A DNA stretch of 64,000 nt from Maritimibacter harenae. Its GTDB lineage: Bacteria > Pseudomonadota > Alphaproteobacteria > Rhodobacterales > Rhodobacteraceae. The stretch is taken from assembly GCF_009882975.1 (NCBI RefSeq), contig NZ_WTUX01000019.1:489263-553262 (forward strand), read 5' to 3'. The notes below the pieces were generated by a model, which saw nothing but the letters and a program-made list of their open reading frames with translations, searched no databases and had not been told where the DNA came from. Positions within the stretch are counted from its first letter, which is position 1. Every line of letters begins with the position of its first letter. Below are positions 38,101 to 50,740 of this stretch, piece by piece. A program made the translations under genes and the position numbers.

Positions 38101-38193
38101 ATTGGCCCCCGCGGCGAAGGCTTTCGCCTCGTCCCATTTCGCCGAAATCCGCGGCTCGGCGGTCTTGGCGTCGAAGGTCTTGTCCATGGCCAT
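35101..38193 (-). CDS. valS: Valyl-tRNA synthetase
   Basis: A 1030-residue class I aminoacyl-tRNA synthetase. [21 protein letters not shown] (near residue 43) contains the HIGH-type motif, and [14 protein letters not shown] (near residue 672) the KMSKS motif in the KMSKT form. The CP1 editing domain lies between ([17 protein letters not shown]). [16 protein letters not shown] is a conserved insert segment. The C-terminus ends in the coiled-coil tRNA-binding arm ([20 protein letters not shown]). The start at 38193 follows GGGGAAG; a second ATG lies two codons downstream. Confidence 0.98.
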   Translation of the reverse strand: MAMDKTFDAKTAEPRISAKWDEAKAFAAGANASRKETFTVMIPPPNVTGALHVGHAFNNTLQDILVRWHRMRGFDTLWQPGQDHAGIATQLQVEKMLAATQQPSRRELGREEFLNKVWEWKGQYGGTIVEQLKRLGASCDWDRNAFTMAGADGDPRTGHENSPNFHDAVIKVFLDMYGKGYIYRGKRLVNWDPHFETAISDLEVENIEVQGHMWHFKYPLAGGETYTYVEKDEDGNVVLEEERDYISIATTRPETMLGDGAVAVHPKDERYAPIVGKLCEIPVGPKEHRRLIPIITDEYPDPDFGSGAVKITGAHDFNDYGVASRNRIPMYRLMDMAGQMRADGEDYATCARRAQEIAEGGDFTGAEVDTLNLVPDDLRGLDRFEARERVVDQINTEGLAVMTTDEDGDPEPYVENKPIMQPFGDRSKVVIEPMLTDQWFVDAEKVVGPALDAVREGRTKIIPESGEKTYYHWLENIEPWCISRQLWWGHQIPVWYGLDLSYTDYVSADGDLDEVEMLKVLIGGLVHRGEVHHAAETFEGVTDAFMDELADTPVPIMHARVIEVADKKEAIDRLAESLAQYTVDQDPSKLVYPVWRDPDVLDTWFSSGLWPIGTLGWPEETEELKKYFPTDVLVTGFDILFFWVARMMMMQLAVVEKEPFHTVYLHQLVRDEKGKKMSKTTGNVIDPLEIIDEYGADALRFTNASMAAIGGVLKLSEERIKGYRNFGTKLWNAARFAEMNECRPDPAFDPAGVTATVNKWIVGETARIRETVDEAITAYRFNDAANGLYAYVWGKVCDWYLEFAKPLLASDDAGVVAETRATMAWVIDQCLILLHPIMPFITEELWGQIAERDTLLVHKDWPTYGSELIDPAADRELNWVVRLIEEVRSARAQMHVPAGLKIPMILRDLDEAGRAAFATNEALILKLARLDSVTEMADLPKGSVTIPVEGGTFALPLADIIDVDEEKARLEKALGKLEKEIGGLKGRLNNPKFAENAPDEVVAEARANLEAREAEAAKLREAQARLAELG

Positions 38194-38470
38194 GGGTTCT
38201 TCCCCGTCTTCTGGGCGTCTGTGGTCGTGTGGCGTGATAACGGCTGGCGCGGGGGAGGGGAAGTGGGCGTGCCAAAATGTGCCGCTTCGCCGCGCCCGTC
38301 CCGGTCCCCGCGACCAATGGGCTGAGACGGGGCGCGGGCGCGGCGCCGGCCGCCTTAACCGGCGTTCCGCGCCGGAACCGCCGTCAACTCAAGCGCGGTC
38401 TTGCCCTGACCGGATCAGCTTCGCACCCACTAAGGCATTGAAACTCAACCGAAGCCTTCTCCGGGGAAGG

Positions 38471-40560
<2,090 letters not shown>

Positions 40561-40597
40561 ATGTCGGTTTCTCCGTCGGTATGACGAAAGAAAAGCA

Positions 40598-40613
40598 CAG
40601 ATCGACCGATCTG
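40598..40613. promoter_or_regulatory. Palindrome between the Lrp-type gene and the decarboxylase gene
   Basis: CAGATCG-AC-CGATCTG is an inverted repeat with perfect 7-bp arms. It is 38 bp from the Lrp start and 63 bp from the decarboxylase start, a reasonable position for an operator shared by both. Confidence 0.5.
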
Positions 40614-40675
40614 ACCATTTGAATCGACGGAATTCCGGGGGACGCTGAAGGAAACACGTCGAACAGGGGCATCAA

Positions 40676-41827
40676 ATGAGCAGGCATTCCCGCATCTGGC
40701 CGACCGAGATCGACCACATCAAATCCGTCGGACCGGACCACCCGGTCCTCTATTTCTCGCCCGAGACGCTGGCGGAGACCGCGCGGCGGTTCCGCACCGG
40801 CTTTCCGGGGCTCGTCACCTATGCGGTCAAGGCCAACGACAACCCGGCGGTGACCGACACGCTCGCGCAGGCCGGCATCCGGGCCTTCGACGTGGCGTCG
40901 CCCTACGAAATCGACCTGGTCCGTCGTCTCGTCCCCGAGGCGGCCCTTCACTACAACAACCCCGTGCGCAGCCCGGGCGAAATCGACGCGGCGGTGTCGG
41001 CCGGCGTGTCATCCTACGCCGTGGACGGGCTGTCGGAGCTGGCCAAGCTCGAGGGGCGCGTTCCACGGGGGACAGAGGTCTCCGTGCGGCTGGCACTGCC
41101 GGTGCCCGGAGCGGCCTATGATTTCGGGGCGAAGTTCGGCGAGGGGCCGGAAGGCTGCGTGACGCTTCTGCGCGCGGTGGCCGCCGCAGGGTTCACCCCG
41201 TCGATGACCTTCCACCCCGGCACCCAGTGCACCGACCCCACGGCCTGGTCGCGCTACATCGCGACCTGCGCCGAGGTGGCGCGCGAGGCCGGCGTGCGGC
41301 TGTCCCGGCTCAACGTGGGCGGCGGCTTTCCGTCGGACCGGGGCGAGGGCGCGCGGCTCGAGCCAATCTTCGGCGAAATCGCCCGGAGCGTGGCGGAAGC
41401 CTTCGGCCCCGACCGTCCCCGCCTGCTGTGCGAACCGGGGCGTGCGATGGTGGCGGAATCGATGTCGCTCGCCGTCGCCGTGAAGGCCGTGCGCGAATGC
41501 GGCTCGCTGTTCCTGACCGACGGGATCTACGGCCTTCTGGCCGAGGTTCCGATCATGGGGTCGCATGTCCGTCTGCGCGTCGTTTCGCCGGACGGGCAGG
41601 CCCGCGGCGGGGCCGCCGTTCCCCGCGTGCTCTACGGGCCGACCTGCGACTCGCTCGACCGTCTTCCGGGCGAGGTGGCGCTGCCCGGCGACGTGCACGA
41701 GGGCGATTACCTCGTCTTCGACGGCATCGGCGCCTATTCCACCGCGACCAACACCCGGTTCAACGGCTACGGGGCACATGAGATCGTGACCGTGCGCCGG
41801 GGTGGACATCGCGCGACGCAGAGCTAG
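40676..41827 (+). CDS. Type III (alanine-racemase-fold) ornithine/lysine decarboxylase-like enzyme
   Basis: A 383-residue PLP enzyme of the eukaryotic-type ornithine decarboxylase family. The Schiff-base Lys is in LVTYAVKANDNPAV (near residue 53), LNVGGGFPSD binds the PLP phosphate, CEPGRAMVAES follows, and the active-site Cys from the partner subunit is in YGPTCDSLDRL. FDGIGAYSTATNTRFNGYG is the C-terminal signature. It makes putrescine (or cadaverine) by decarboxylation; whether ornithine, lysine or another diamino acid is used is not resolved. It is divergent from the Lrp regulator. Confidence 0.9.
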   Translation: MSRHSRIWPTEIDHIKSVGPDHPVLYFSPETLAETARRFRTGFPGLVTYAVKANDNPAVTDTLAQAGIRAFDVASPYEIDLVRRLVPEAALHYNNPVRSPGEIDAAVSAGVSSYAVDGLSELAKLEGRVPRGTEVSVRLALPVPGAAYDFGAKFGEGPEGCVTLLRAVAAAGFTPSMTFHPGTQCTDPTAWSRYIATCAEVAREAGVRLSRLNVGGGFPSDRGEGARLEPIFGEIARSVAEAFGPDRPRLLCEPGRAMVAESMSLAVAVKAVRECGSLFLTDGIYGLLAEVPIMGSHVRLRVVSPDGQARGGAAVPRVLYGPTCDSLDRLPGEVALPGDVHEGDYLVFDGIGAYSTATNTRFNGYGAHEIVTVRRGGHRATQS

Positions 41828-41857
41828 TCTCACCCGCGGTAACGAGCGGGAGTCACA

Positions 41858-44146
41858 ATGGAAAAGTTCGGACGAGCCCAACCCTTCACCCGGCTGGAAG
41901 ATGTGCGGTTCTTGAAAGGGGAAGGGCGGTATATCGACGATATCGCGCCGGAAAAGGCATATTTCGGCTATTTCCTGCGCTCTCCCGTCGCACATGCCGA
42001 GATCGGTGAGCTCAACGTCGCGGACGCGCGCGAGGTGGAGGGTGTGCATCTCGTGCTCACCGCCGACGACCTGATCGAGGCCGGCGTCGCGATGAAAATG
42101 TTCGCCGCGCGCACGCCGAACCGCGACGGATCGAAGGGAACCGTGCCGGATCGGCCGCTGCTTGCCCACCGCAAGCTGCGCTTCGTGGGCGAGGCGGTGG
42201 CCTTCATCGTCGCCGACAGCATCGAAGCCGCCAAGGACGCGGCCGAGATGATCGAACTGGATTTCGACGAGCTCGAGCCGCATCTCGAAATCGCGCCGGG
42301 CGGGCCACTGGTCCACGACGACGTGCCCGACAACCTGGCCTACGATTTCGGGCTGGGCGACGAGGCCGCGACCGAGGCGGCGATCGCCGAGGCGGCGCAT
42401 GTCGTCACCTGCGAGGTCGACGACACCCGCGTGGCCGCCGTGTCGATGGAGCCGCGCGGCGGCTTCGCCGAGGTGATGGAGGATGGCCGGCTGCACGTCG
42501 CGCTGTCGGGGCAGGGTGTCTGGGGCCCGAAGAACCAGATCGCCAAGGCGCTGGGCATCGAGCCCGACGACCTGCGCGTGACCACGCCCGACGTGGGCGG
42601 CGGTTTCGGCATGAAGGCGCAGATGTACCCGGAATACATCGTCATGGCCCATGCCGCGCGGACGCTGAAGCACCCGGTGCGCTGGATGGCGGACCGCACG
42701 GAATCGCTTCTTTCCGACAATGCGGGGCGCGCGCTCACCCACACTGCGACGCTGGCCTTCGACGAAGATTACAAGATTACCGGCTACAAGGTCGAAACCC
42801 TCAGCGACCTCGGGGCCTACAGCTCCCAATTCGGGCAGATGATCCAGTCCAACCTGTTCGCCCGCGTGCTGACCGGGGTCTACGACATCCGCGTGGCCTG
42901 GCAGAACGCGCGGGGCATCTACACCAACACGGTGCAGGTCGATGCCTACCGCGGCGCAGGCCGGCCCGAGGCGATCTACCTGCTCGAAACGATGATGGAC
43001 CGCGCCGCGCGCGAGCTGGGGCTCGACCCGTGGGAGATCCGGCGCCGCAATTTCATTCCCGCCGATGCGTTCCCCTACGACACGATCTCGGGCGAGACCT
43101 ACGATGTCGGCGATTTCAACCGCGTCCTGTCGCGCGTGGCCGAAGAGGCCGACCTCGCGGGCTACACCAAGCGCCACGAGCAGTCCGAGGCTGCCGGAAA
43201 GCTGCGCGGCATCGGGCTCGCATACTACATCGAATCCATCCTGGGCGCCCCGGAAGAGGACGCGACCCTGGAGTTCACCGACGACGGCCGGGTGCTTCTC
43301 TACGTCGGCACGCAGTCGAACGGGCAGGGGCATGAAACGGTTTATGCAAAGTTCCTGTCCGATCAGACCGGAATTCCGGTCGAAAAGATCGAAATCGTGC
43401 AAGGCGACTCCGACCGGATCGCGCGCGGGGGCGGCACCGGCGGGTCGCGCTCGGTGACGGTGCAGAACAACGTGACGCTGGTGGCCATCGAAACGGTGGT
43501 GAAGAACTTCAGCGCGTTCCTGGCCGAGCTCGAGGGCGTGTCGGCCGACGAGGTGAGCTTCGATGACGAGGTCTTCCGCATCGCAGGTTCGAACCTGACG
43601 CCGACGATGCTGGATGCCGCCGCGCTCGCCAAGTCCAAGGGGCGCGAAGAGCTCTTGCGCGTCACCGAGACGGCCAAGCTCCCGGCGCGCTCCTTCCCCA
43701 ACGGCGCCCACGTGGCCGAGGTCGAGATCGACCCGGAAACCGGCAAAACCGTGCTCGACCGCTATACCGTGACCGACGATTTCGGGAACATGATCAACCC
43801 GCTTCTCGTCGAGGGGCAGGTTCACGGCGGCGTGGTTCAGGGCATGGGGCAGCTCATGATGGAGCACCTCGTGACCGACGAAGACGGGCAGGTCCTGACC
43901 GCCTCCTTCATGGACTATGCAATGCCACGCGCCGACACGACGCCATTCATGAAGTTCACGACCGAACCCGTGCCGTCAACCGCGAACGTGCTGGGCATGA
44001 AGGGCTGCGGCGAGGCGGGGACGGTCGGCTCGATGGCCGCGATCGGCAACGCGATCACGGACGCGCTTTGGCAGAAGGGCGTGCGCGCGCCGCAGATGCC
44101 CTACACGCCGCAGCGGGTCTGGAAGATGCTGAAGGACGCGTCATGA
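41858..44146 (+). CDS. Molybdenum hydroxylase large subunit, form II CoxL-like
   Basis: A 762-residue xanthine-oxidase-family molybdoprotein. GQGVWGPKNQIA and PDVGGGFGMKAQMYPEY are Mo-cofactor contacts; VQVDAYRGAGRPEAIYLLE carries the AYRGAGR loop of form II CoxL-like proteins rather than the AYRCSFR of true CO dehydrogenase. KGCGEAGTVGS holds the active-site Glu. Such subunits need a FAD subunit and a [2Fe-2S] subunit, neither of which is adjacent. The substrate is unknown, probably an aromatic aldehyde or N-heterocycle. The start at 41858 is 30 bp after the decarboxylase stop, so readthrough is possible. Confidence 0.9.
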   Translation: MEKFGRAQPFTRLEDVRFLKGEGRYIDDIAPEKAYFGYFLRSPVAHAEIGELNVADAREVEGVHLVLTADDLIEAGVAMKMFAARTPNRDGSKGTVPDRPLLAHRKLRFVGEAVAFIVADSIEAAKDAAEMIELDFDELEPHLEIAPGGPLVHDDVPDNLAYDFGLGDEAATEAAIAEAAHVVTCEVDDTRVAAVSMEPRGGFAEVMEDGRLHVALSGQGVWGPKNQIAKALGIEPDDLRVTTPDVGGGFGMKAQMYPEYIVMAHAARTLKHPVRWMADRTESLLSDNAGRALTHTATLAFDEDYKITGYKVETLSDLGAYSSQFGQMIQSNLFARVLTGVYDIRVAWQNARGIYTNTVQVDAYRGAGRPEAIYLLETMMDRAARELGLDPWEIRRRNFIPADAFPYDTISGETYDVGDFNRVLSRVAEEADLAGYTKRHEQSEAAGKLRGIGLAYYIESILGAPEEDATLEFTDDGRVLLYVGTQSNGQGHETVYAKFLSDQTGIPVEKIEIVQGDSDRIARGGGTGGSRSVTVQNNVTLVAIETVVKNFSAFLAELEGVSADEVSFDDEVFRIAGSNLTPTMLDAAALAKSKGREELLRVTETAKLPARSFPNGAHVAEVEIDPETGKTVLDRYTVTDDFGNMINPLLVEGQVHGGVVQGMGQLMMEHLVTDEDGQVLTASFMDYAMPRADTTPFMKFTTEPVPSTANVLGMKGCGEAGTVGSMAAIGNAITDALWQKGVRAPQMPYTPQRVWKMLKDAS

Positions 44147-44162
44147 CACGCGCCGCCCGGTC

Positions 44163-45272
44163 ATGTCGGTGAAAGCCCGGCTCAACCGGGCGCTTCACGC
44201 GCTGACCGACGGCGGGTTCACCCGGTTCCGCAAGTGGCTGCGCGGCCGCGTCCTGTCGGCCAGCGCCGACACGCCGTCGCGCGAGGTGGTCCACCATGTC
44301 ATCGTGCTCGACGGCACGATGTCCTCGCTCGAGGAGGGGTTCGAGACGAACGCGGGCCTCGTATACCGCCTGATGGACGAGGTGCGGCGCACGCGCGGCG
44401 CGCCGAAGGTGTCCGTCTATTACGAGGCGGGCATCCAGTGGCGCGGCTGGCGCAGCGCCTGGGGCGTGGCGACGGGCAAGGGGATCAACCGGCAGATCCG
44501 GCGGGCCTATGGCGCGCTCGCCTCGCGCTACCGGCCGGGGGACCGGATCTACCTGTTCGGTTATTCGCGCGGGGCCTTCGCCGTGCGCTCGCTCGCCGGC
44601 CTCATCGGCACGGTGGGCATCCTCAAGCCGCAGTTCGCGACCGAGCGCCACGTGCTCCAGGCCTACCGGCATTACGAGAATGAGGAATTCACCGACGCCT
44701 GCCGGGATTTCGCCGCGGCTTATTGCTACGAGGGCGTGGGGGTCGAGATGATCGGGGTCTGGGACACGGTGAAGGCGCTGGGCCTGACCTGGCCGGTTGT
44801 CTGGCGCCTGTTCGAGCCGGCACACCGGTTCCACGACGCGAACCTCGGCCTCCATGTCCACCACGGCTTCCACGCGCTCGCCCGGGACGAGACGCGCCAC
44901 GCCTACGCGCCGCTCCTGTGGACGACGCGCGGTGAGTTTCCGGGCCGGGTCGAACAGGTCTGGTTCCCCGGCAGCCACGGGGACATCGGCGGGCAACTCG
45001 ACGGGGACGAGCGCGCGCGGCCCCGGGCCTGGGTGTCGCTGAACTGGATGCTGGAGAAGGCCGAGGCCGTGGGCCTGCCGCTCCCGCCCGACTGGCGCGA
45101 GCGTTTCCCGTTCGACCCGGATGCACCGTCGATCGGCACGTTCCGGGGCTGGGGCAAGATCTTCGTACTGCGCGGCAAGCGCGTGCGCGGGGGTGACCCG
45201 TCCGAGCGGGACTGGAGCCCGGATACGCCCGAGCCGGTGGACCCGGTCACGCCGGGGGCGCAATCCGCATGA
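44163..45272 (+). CDS. DUF2235 alpha/beta-hydrolase domain protein
   Basis: A 369-residue protein. HVIVLDGTMSSLEEG opens the DUF2235 domain (normally FDGT), VYYEAGIQW follows, and LFGYSRGAFAVRSLAGL carries the GxSxG nucleophile Ser. IGVWDTVKALG and FPGSHGDIGGQL provide the Asp/His region. DUF2235 domains include phospholipases such as Tle1-type effectors, but no type VI secretion genes are nearby and no signal peptide is seen. It starts 16 bp after the CoxL-like stop. Its 3' end overlaps the convergent thioesterase gene by 26 bp. Confidence 0.85.
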   Translation: MSVKARLNRALHALTDGGFTRFRKWLRGRVLSASADTPSREVVHHVIVLDGTMSSLEEGFETNAGLVYRLMDEVRRTRGAPKVSVYYEAGIQWRGWRSAWGVATGKGINRQIRRAYGALASRYRPGDRIYLFGYSRGAFAVRSLAGLIGTVGILKPQFATERHVLQAYRHYENEEFTDACRDFAAAYCYEGVGVEMIGVWDTVKALGLTWPVVWRLFEPAHRFHDANLGLHVHHGFHALARDETRHAYAPLLWTTRGEFPGRVEQVWFPGSHGDIGGQLDGDERARPRAWVSLNWMLEKAEAVGLPLPPDWRERFPFDPDAPSIGTFRGWGKIFVLRGKRVRGGDPSERDWSPDTPEPVDPVTPGAQSA

Positions 45273-45735
45273 CGATGCAGGTGGTCGAGCCGGTGGCGTA
45301 GAGCTTGCCGTCCTCGACCCCGCGAATCTCGCCCACGGCCACGCCGGTGGAGCGCCCGCCGTGCTGCACGGTGCCGATGGTCTCGACCTCCATGCCCAGC
45401 GGGATGGAGCGCACGATGTTCACCTTGTACTCGAGCGTCGTGTAGGTCGATCCCTTGGGCACGGTCGTCATCACCGCACATGCCATCGCGCTGTCGAGAA
45501 GCGTGCCGTACCAGCCGCCGTGGACGGTGCCCATCGGGTTGCAGAAATCGAAGCGCGGCGTGCCCCGGAAGATGACCTTGCCGTGTTCCACGTGCGTCGC
45601 GGCGTAGTCGAGCACGCGCCCGATCGGCGGCCCGGCCAGTTCCCCCGCCAGCATGCGCTCCATGTATTCGAGCCCGGACATGCTGAGCGCCTCTTCGGGC
45701 GTCGTGAGGTCTTCGGGTCTTTCGGCAAAAGTCAT
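45247..45735 (-). CDS. PaaI-family acyl-CoA thioesterase
   Basis: A 162-residue hotdog-fold thioesterase. The start at 45735 (MTFAERPEDL) is preceded by GAGGAGG. FDFCNPMGTVHGGWYGTLLDSAMACAV contains the HGG and following Asp/Ser residues of the PaaI subgroup, and STYTTLEYKVNIVR is the partner strand region. It hydrolyses an acyl-CoA, often an aromatic one; the specific substrate is unknown. Confidence 0.9.
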   Translation of the reverse strand: MTFAERPEDLTTPEEALSMSGLEYMERMLAGELAGPPIGRVLDYAATHVEHGKVIFRGTPRFDFCNPMGTVHGGWYGTLLDSAMACAVMTTVPKGSTYTTLEYKVNIVRSIPLGMEVETIGTVQHGGRSTGVAVGEIRGVEDGKLYATGSTTCIVMRIAPPA

Positions 45736-45805
45736 CGCGCGTCCTCCTCGGCGCAAGCTCGCGGTGCGGGGCCGGCGGGGCAAGCGTTACGTTGGGTTGC
45801 GCAGG

Positions 45806-46267
45806 TCAGCTGTCGGGCAGGAATTCTGCGAGCGCGGGGATCGATCGTTCGATCTCCTCGAGCAGGTAGGCGTCGATCGTGTCCTGGCCGTAGAAGATGT
45901 CGGATACCGATTCCAGCACCACGCGTTCGATCCCCGCGCCCTGCCAGTCGATCGACCCGAAGATCGAGAAATGCACCGCCCCGTAGCACCCCTCCGGCGT
46001 GCGCTTGGCGTTGACTTGCAGCACGAGCGTGGTGCGCGCGGCCTCGGGGTCGTTGGACAGTTCGATTTTCGTGCCACGCAGCGTCTGGCGCAGGTGTGCC
46101 TCGGCGGCGGGGGGATCGGTCCAGCAGCCGTCCTGCGCGAAATCGACCAGCATCGTGGCCATCGGGGACAGGTTCTGCTCTGTCAGCACCGTCGGCGGCC
46201 CGTCCTGGGCCGGGAGCGGACTCGTGAGCAGGCAGAGCGCGGTTGCGGCGCCGAAGATTCTCTTCAT
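45806..46267 (-). CDS. Exported protein of unknown function
   Basis: A 153-residue protein starting MKRIFGAATALCLLTSPLPAQ, a Sec signal peptide cleaved near residue 20; the ATG at 46267 has AAGGGA upstream. The mature part contains two Cys (DGCWTDPP and EGCYGAVHF) that may pair. The second half (GSIDWQGAGIERVVLES) resembles no family I recognise. It lies between the thioesterase gene and the groESL promoter, divergent from groES. Confidence 0.7.
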   Translation of the reverse strand: MKRIFGAATALCLLTSPLPAQDGPPTVLTEQNLSPMATMLVDFAQDGCWTDPPAAEAHLRQTLRGTKIELSNDPEAARTTLVLQVNAKRTPEGCYGAVHFSIFGSIDWQGAGIERVVLESVSDIFYGQDTIDAYLLEEIERSIPALAEFLPDS

Positions 46268-46498
46268 TCCGATGGTCCCTTCCCAGACGCGCACAAAGTG
46301 ACCGCAGGGGCGGGGAGGGTCAACGGTGAGCGCGCGAAAAATCCGGCGCCCCGGACCCGGTTCTTTCTGCCGGTTGCCTGACCCCCGGTTGAAGCCGGGC
46401 GCCTTGGAAGATAGGGGGCGTTGCGGGTGCATAGGCGCGTGGCCGGGCCGTCGGCAAGGCCCAGGCAGGTGCAGCGAATTTTTTTCGATCACGCGCAG

Positions 46499-46527
46499 TT
46501 GACACCCCGCGATCCTCCCCCTAGCTA
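46499..46527 (+). promoter_or_regulatory. Candidate groESL promoter
   Basis: TTGACA (46499-46504) is followed after 17 bp by TAGCTA (46522-46527), a poor -10. It ends 8 bp before the CIRCE element, as in HrcA-controlled groE operons. This is the only feature besides CIRCE in the 46268-46593 gap that I can support. Confidence 0.45.
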
Positions 46528-46534
46528 AACGCCG

Positions 46535-46561
46535 TTAGCACTCTCCACTGGTGAGTGCCAA
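46535..46561 (+). promoter_or_regulatory. CIRCE element (HrcA operator) upstream of groESL
   Basis: TTAGCACTC (46535-46543), 9-bp spacer, GAGTGCCAA (46553-46561). It matches the CIRCE consensus TTAGCACTC-N9-GAGTGCTAA with one mismatch. It lies 32 bp before the groES start, so HrcA repression of groESL is expected. Confidence 0.95.
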
Positions 46562-46593
46562 ACGGGAACAACGAGAGTTGAGGAGCCTCAGAA

Positions 46594-46881
46594 ATGGCAT
46601 TTACTCCCCTGCATGATCGTGTGCTCGTCGAGCGCGTCGAAAGCGAAGAGAAGACGTCTGGCGGGCTGATCATCCCCGACAGCGCGAAAGAAAAGCCTGC
46701 CGAAGGCGTCGTGGTTGCCGTGGGCGCCGGCGTGAAAGACGACGACGGCGATCGTATCGCTCTCGACGTCAAAGAGGGCGACAAGATCCTGTTCGGCAAG
46801 TGGTCGGGCACCGAGATCACCCTCGACGGCAAAGAGATGCTGATCATGAAAGAATCCGACATCATGGGCATCATCGCCTGA
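46594..46881 (+). CDS. groES: Co-chaperonin GroES
   Basis: A 95-residue Gro[35 protein letters not shown] covers the conserved N-terminus and the mobile loop that contacts Gro[16 protein letters not shown] is the roof/beta-barrel region. It caps the GroEL cavity during ATP-driven folding. It is preceded by a CIRCE element and an AGGAG ribosome binding site, and followed by groEL after 39 bp. Confidence 0.98.
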   Translation: MAFTPLHDRVLVERVESEEKTSGGLIIPDSAKEKPAEGVVVAVGAGVKDDDGDRIALDVKEGDKILFGKWSGTEITLDGKEMLIMKESDIMGIIA

Positions 46882-46917
46882 TCGCCGGACCCTCCAACAC
46901 AGATATTCAGGAGCTGA

Positions 46918-48561
<1,644 letters not shown>

Positions 48562-48584
48562 GCCACCCCGCTTTGAAGATCGGG

Positions 48585-48616
48585 AAGGGTCGGGCATTTG
48601 CCCGGCCCTTTCTTTT
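48585..48616 (+). terminator. Rho-independent terminator after groEL
   Basis: AAGGGTCGGGC pairs with GCCCGGCCCTT (G-U pair included) around a 4-base loop, followed by TCTTTTTT. It lies 24 bp after the groEL stop. Confidence 0.92.
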
Positions 48617-48703
48617 TTGTGCGTTTGCGTGCAGGCGTCTTAAAAGCGTCACGCGGTCTTCTTATCTAATCGCCGATAACATTTTCATGATCGAGGGCTG
48701 ACC

Positions 48704-49837
48704 ATGTTCAAGCGGTTCCTATTCCTTCTTCTCATCGCCGCGGCGACCCCGGTCGCGGCCCAGGACACCAACCGCGCGGTGCTGGGCGGTGATGCCTATG
48801 TCGCCGGCGGCAACGTCGAGGTGAGCGATCCCGTCGCGGGCGACCTTTTCGCCGCCGGCAACCGGGTCGAGGTGACGGCCGAGGTCCAGGGGTCCGCCCA
48901 CGTGGCCGGTCGGGTCGTCACCATCGAGGAACGCGTCGGCGGTTCGGTCTATGCCGCGGGCATGAACGTCGAGATCGACGCGCCGGTCTCCGGTGCGGTC
49001 ACGGCGACCGGCAACTCGGTCAGTATCGAGGATGCGGTCAGCGGCAACCTGCGTGCGATGGGGGCGGACGTGACCCTCACGGGCCCGGTCGCAGGCAGCG
49101 CGATCCTGGGTGGTGAAAGCGTGGTGGTGGAGAGCGAGATCATGGGGGATCTCGCCATCTCCGGCCAGAGCATCGACTGGGGCGATGACGCCCGCGTCGG
49201 TGGCATGATCTATTACTATGCCGAGGACGAGGACGACGTGTCGGTCCCCGAATCCGTGGCTCCCGCCGAGCGGGTCGAGTTCCGCTCCACCGCCGAGTGG
49301 GAAGAGGACATCGAGGCCGCGACCGAACAGGCGCGCCCGGGGTTCTGGGCCAAGCTTTCGGGCCTTTTCGGCGGCGTCATCCTGACCACGCTCGTGGCCA
49401 CGCTGGTGGCGGCGCTTGCGCCGAAATTCACCCAGACGCTGCGTGAGGGCGCACTCGCCTCGCCGCTGCGCAGCCTCTGGATCGGCGCGCTCGGGCTGGC
49501 GACCGTGTCCGGGTCGACCGTGGTGCTTGCCATGACCGGGATCGGAATCTTCCTCGTCCCGCTGTCGGTGGCGGCCGCCGTCGCGCTGGGCTTCGCCGGC
49601 TACGTGGTCGGCGCATACCTTTTGGGTGTCTGGGTGGTCGAAGCCGTCGGGCAGGGCCTGCCGGACTCGACGCTGGACCGGGCCATCGCGGCCTTCGTGG
49701 GCGCGGCAATCCTGGCGCTGGTCATGTTCATCCCGTTCATCGGATGGCTCGCGGTGCTGGCCGTGCTGCTGATCGGGATCGGCGGGCTCGTGATCCGGCT
49801 CTTCTCGCCCAGGTTCCACACCCGGACCGAGGCATGA
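48704..49837 (+). CDS. Bactofilin-like beta-helix protein with C-terminal membrane domain
   Basis: A 377-residue protein. The signal peptide is [20 protein letters not shown]. Residues about 25-170 form short, regularly spaced repeats ([20 protein letters not shown], then further GN/V-rich turns) like the polymer-forming bactofilin right-handed helix. An acidic linker follows ([14 protein letters not shown]). The C-terminal part has four hydrophobic helices between about residues 225 and 365. The combination would place the beta-helix in the periplasm, anchored to the membrane, unlike cytoplasmic bactofilins. It overlaps the downstream hydrolase gene by 4 bp. Confidence 0.82.
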   Translation: MFKRFLFLLLIAAATPVAAQDTNRAVLGGDAYVAGGNVEVSDPVAGDLFAAGNRVEVTAEVQGSAHVAGRVVTIEERVGGSVYAAGMNVEIDAPVSGAVTATGNSVSIEDAVSGNLRAMGADVTLTGPVAGSAILGGESVVVESEIMGDLAISGQSIDWGDDARVGGMIYYYAEDEDDVSVPESVAPAERVEFRSTAEWEEDIEAATEQARPGFWAKLSGLFGGVILTTLVATLVAALAPKFTQTLREGALASPLRSLWIGALGLATVSGSTVVLAMTGIGIFLVPLSVAAAVALGFAGYVVGAYLLGVWVVEAVGQGLPDSTLDRAIAAFVGAAILALVMFIPFIGWLAVLAVLLIGIGGLVIRLFSPRFHTRTEA

Positions 49838-50580
49838 AGCGGCTCTTTGCCAGCATCCTGATCCTGTCCGCGCTGGCCCTGCCGGCGCGGGCGGACTGCG
49901 TTGTGCTTCTCCACGGGCTGGCCCGCACGCCCAATTCGCTCCTCGTGATGAAGGAGGCGCTGGAGCTCGCGGGCTACCAGGTCGTGAACCGTGACTACCC
50001 GTCGACAGAGGCGCCGATCGCCGAGCTGGTGGACGAGGCGGTGCCGGGCGCCGTGGGGCAATGCGGACGCCAGAAGGTGCATTTCGTCACCCATTCGCTG
50101 GGCGGCATCCTCGTGCGCGCCTGGCTCGAGGACAATCGGCCCGTGGACATGGGCCGCGTGGTGATGCTGGCCCCGCCCAACAAGGGCTCGGAAGTGGTCG
50201 ACACCTTCGGCGACCTGGCCCCGTTCGAATGGATCATGGGTCCGGCCGGGGTGGAACTGGGCACCGGGCCCGGATCGACCCCGAACCGCCTGGGCCTGCC
50301 GCATTTCGAGCTGGGCGTGATCGCGGGCAACCGGTCGCTGAACCCGATCCTGTCGTCGATGCTCGACGGGGCGGACGACGGCAAGGTGTCGGTGGAATCG
50401 ACGCGCATCCGGGGGATGCAGGACCATATCGTGCTGCCGGTCACGCACACGTTCATGATGTCCAACCCGCTGGTGATTGCCGAGGTGCTGGAATTCCTGG
50501 CGACGGGTCGGTTCGACCACGACATGACCATCGCCGACGTGTTCGACCGCATCGCGCGCGAGGCGGGCTACCGCGACTGA
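49834..50580 (+). CDS. Secreted alpha/beta hydrolase (lipase/PGAP1-like)
   Basis: A 248-residue exported hydrolase. The ATG at 49834 overlaps the upstream stop (ATGA). [20 protein letters not shown] is a signal peptide. [18 protein letters not shown] carries the oxyanion-hole HGLARTP motif, [17 protein letters not shown] the GxSxG-type nucleophile (here THSLGG), [13 protein letters not shown] the region after the strand, and HTFMMSNP the likely catalytic His. It probably hydrolyses lipids or esters in the periplasm. Coupling to the bactofilin-like gene suggests an envelope role. Confidence 0.88.
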   Translation: MKRLFASILILSALALPARADCVVLLHGLARTPNSLLVMKEALELAGYQVVNRDYPSTEAPIAELVDEAVPGAVGQCGRQKVHFVTHSLGGILVRAWLEDNRPVDMGRVVMLAPPNKGSEVVDTFGDLAPFEWIMGPAGVELGTGPGSTPNRLGLPHFELGVIAGNRSLNPILSSMLDGADDGKVSVESTRIRGMQDHIVLPVTHTFMMSNPLVIAEVLEFLATGRFDHDMTIADVFDRIAREAGYRD

Positions 50581-50634
50581 CCGGGCAGGGGGTGGCGCCG
50601 GGCGTGCCTTTGTTCGCTGGTTTGGCACTCCGCC

Positions 50635-50660
50635 AAAAAACCGGTTTTCCGGAAAACCGG
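50635..50660 (-). terminator. Terminator of the IclR gene (20-bp perfect palindrome)
   Basis: CCGGTTTTCCGGAAAACCGG (50641-50660) is a perfect palindrome that can fold as an 8-bp stem. Read on the minus strand it is followed by TTTTTT (complement of 50635-50640), so it should end transcription about 80 nt past the iclR-type stop. A second hairpin TTTGGC/GCCAAA (50621-50637) overlaps it. Both lie in the 160-bp gap to the convergent hydrolase gene. Confidence 0.7.
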
Positions 50661-50740
50661 AAAAGTGGTTTTCGGGCGGGGGGCCGATTTTCGGCACACG
50701 TAACGTGACGGGCTGCCTGGAGAGAGAAGGTCGCCGGGGC

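Noticed and set aside
35017-38325. A 1102-codon plus-strand frame opposite valS
   Set aside because: Shadow of valS; composition dominated by Ala, Arg, His, Asp and Val with no hydrophobic core pattern or conserved motif.
38194-38470. Small gene or RNA in the valS-pgm gap
   Set aside because: Only GC-rich hairpins (for example CCGGCG/CGCCGG) are visible; no start codon with a ribosome binding site or family-like frame.
41858-44146. True carbon monoxide dehydrogenase
   Set aside because: The active-site loop reads AYRGAGR (form II), not AYRCSFR, and the CoxM/CoxS genes are missing.
44163-45272. Type VI secretion effector
   Set aside because: DUF2235 occurs in Tle-type effectors, but there are no vgrG, PAAR, immunity or secretion genes nearby and no signal peptide.
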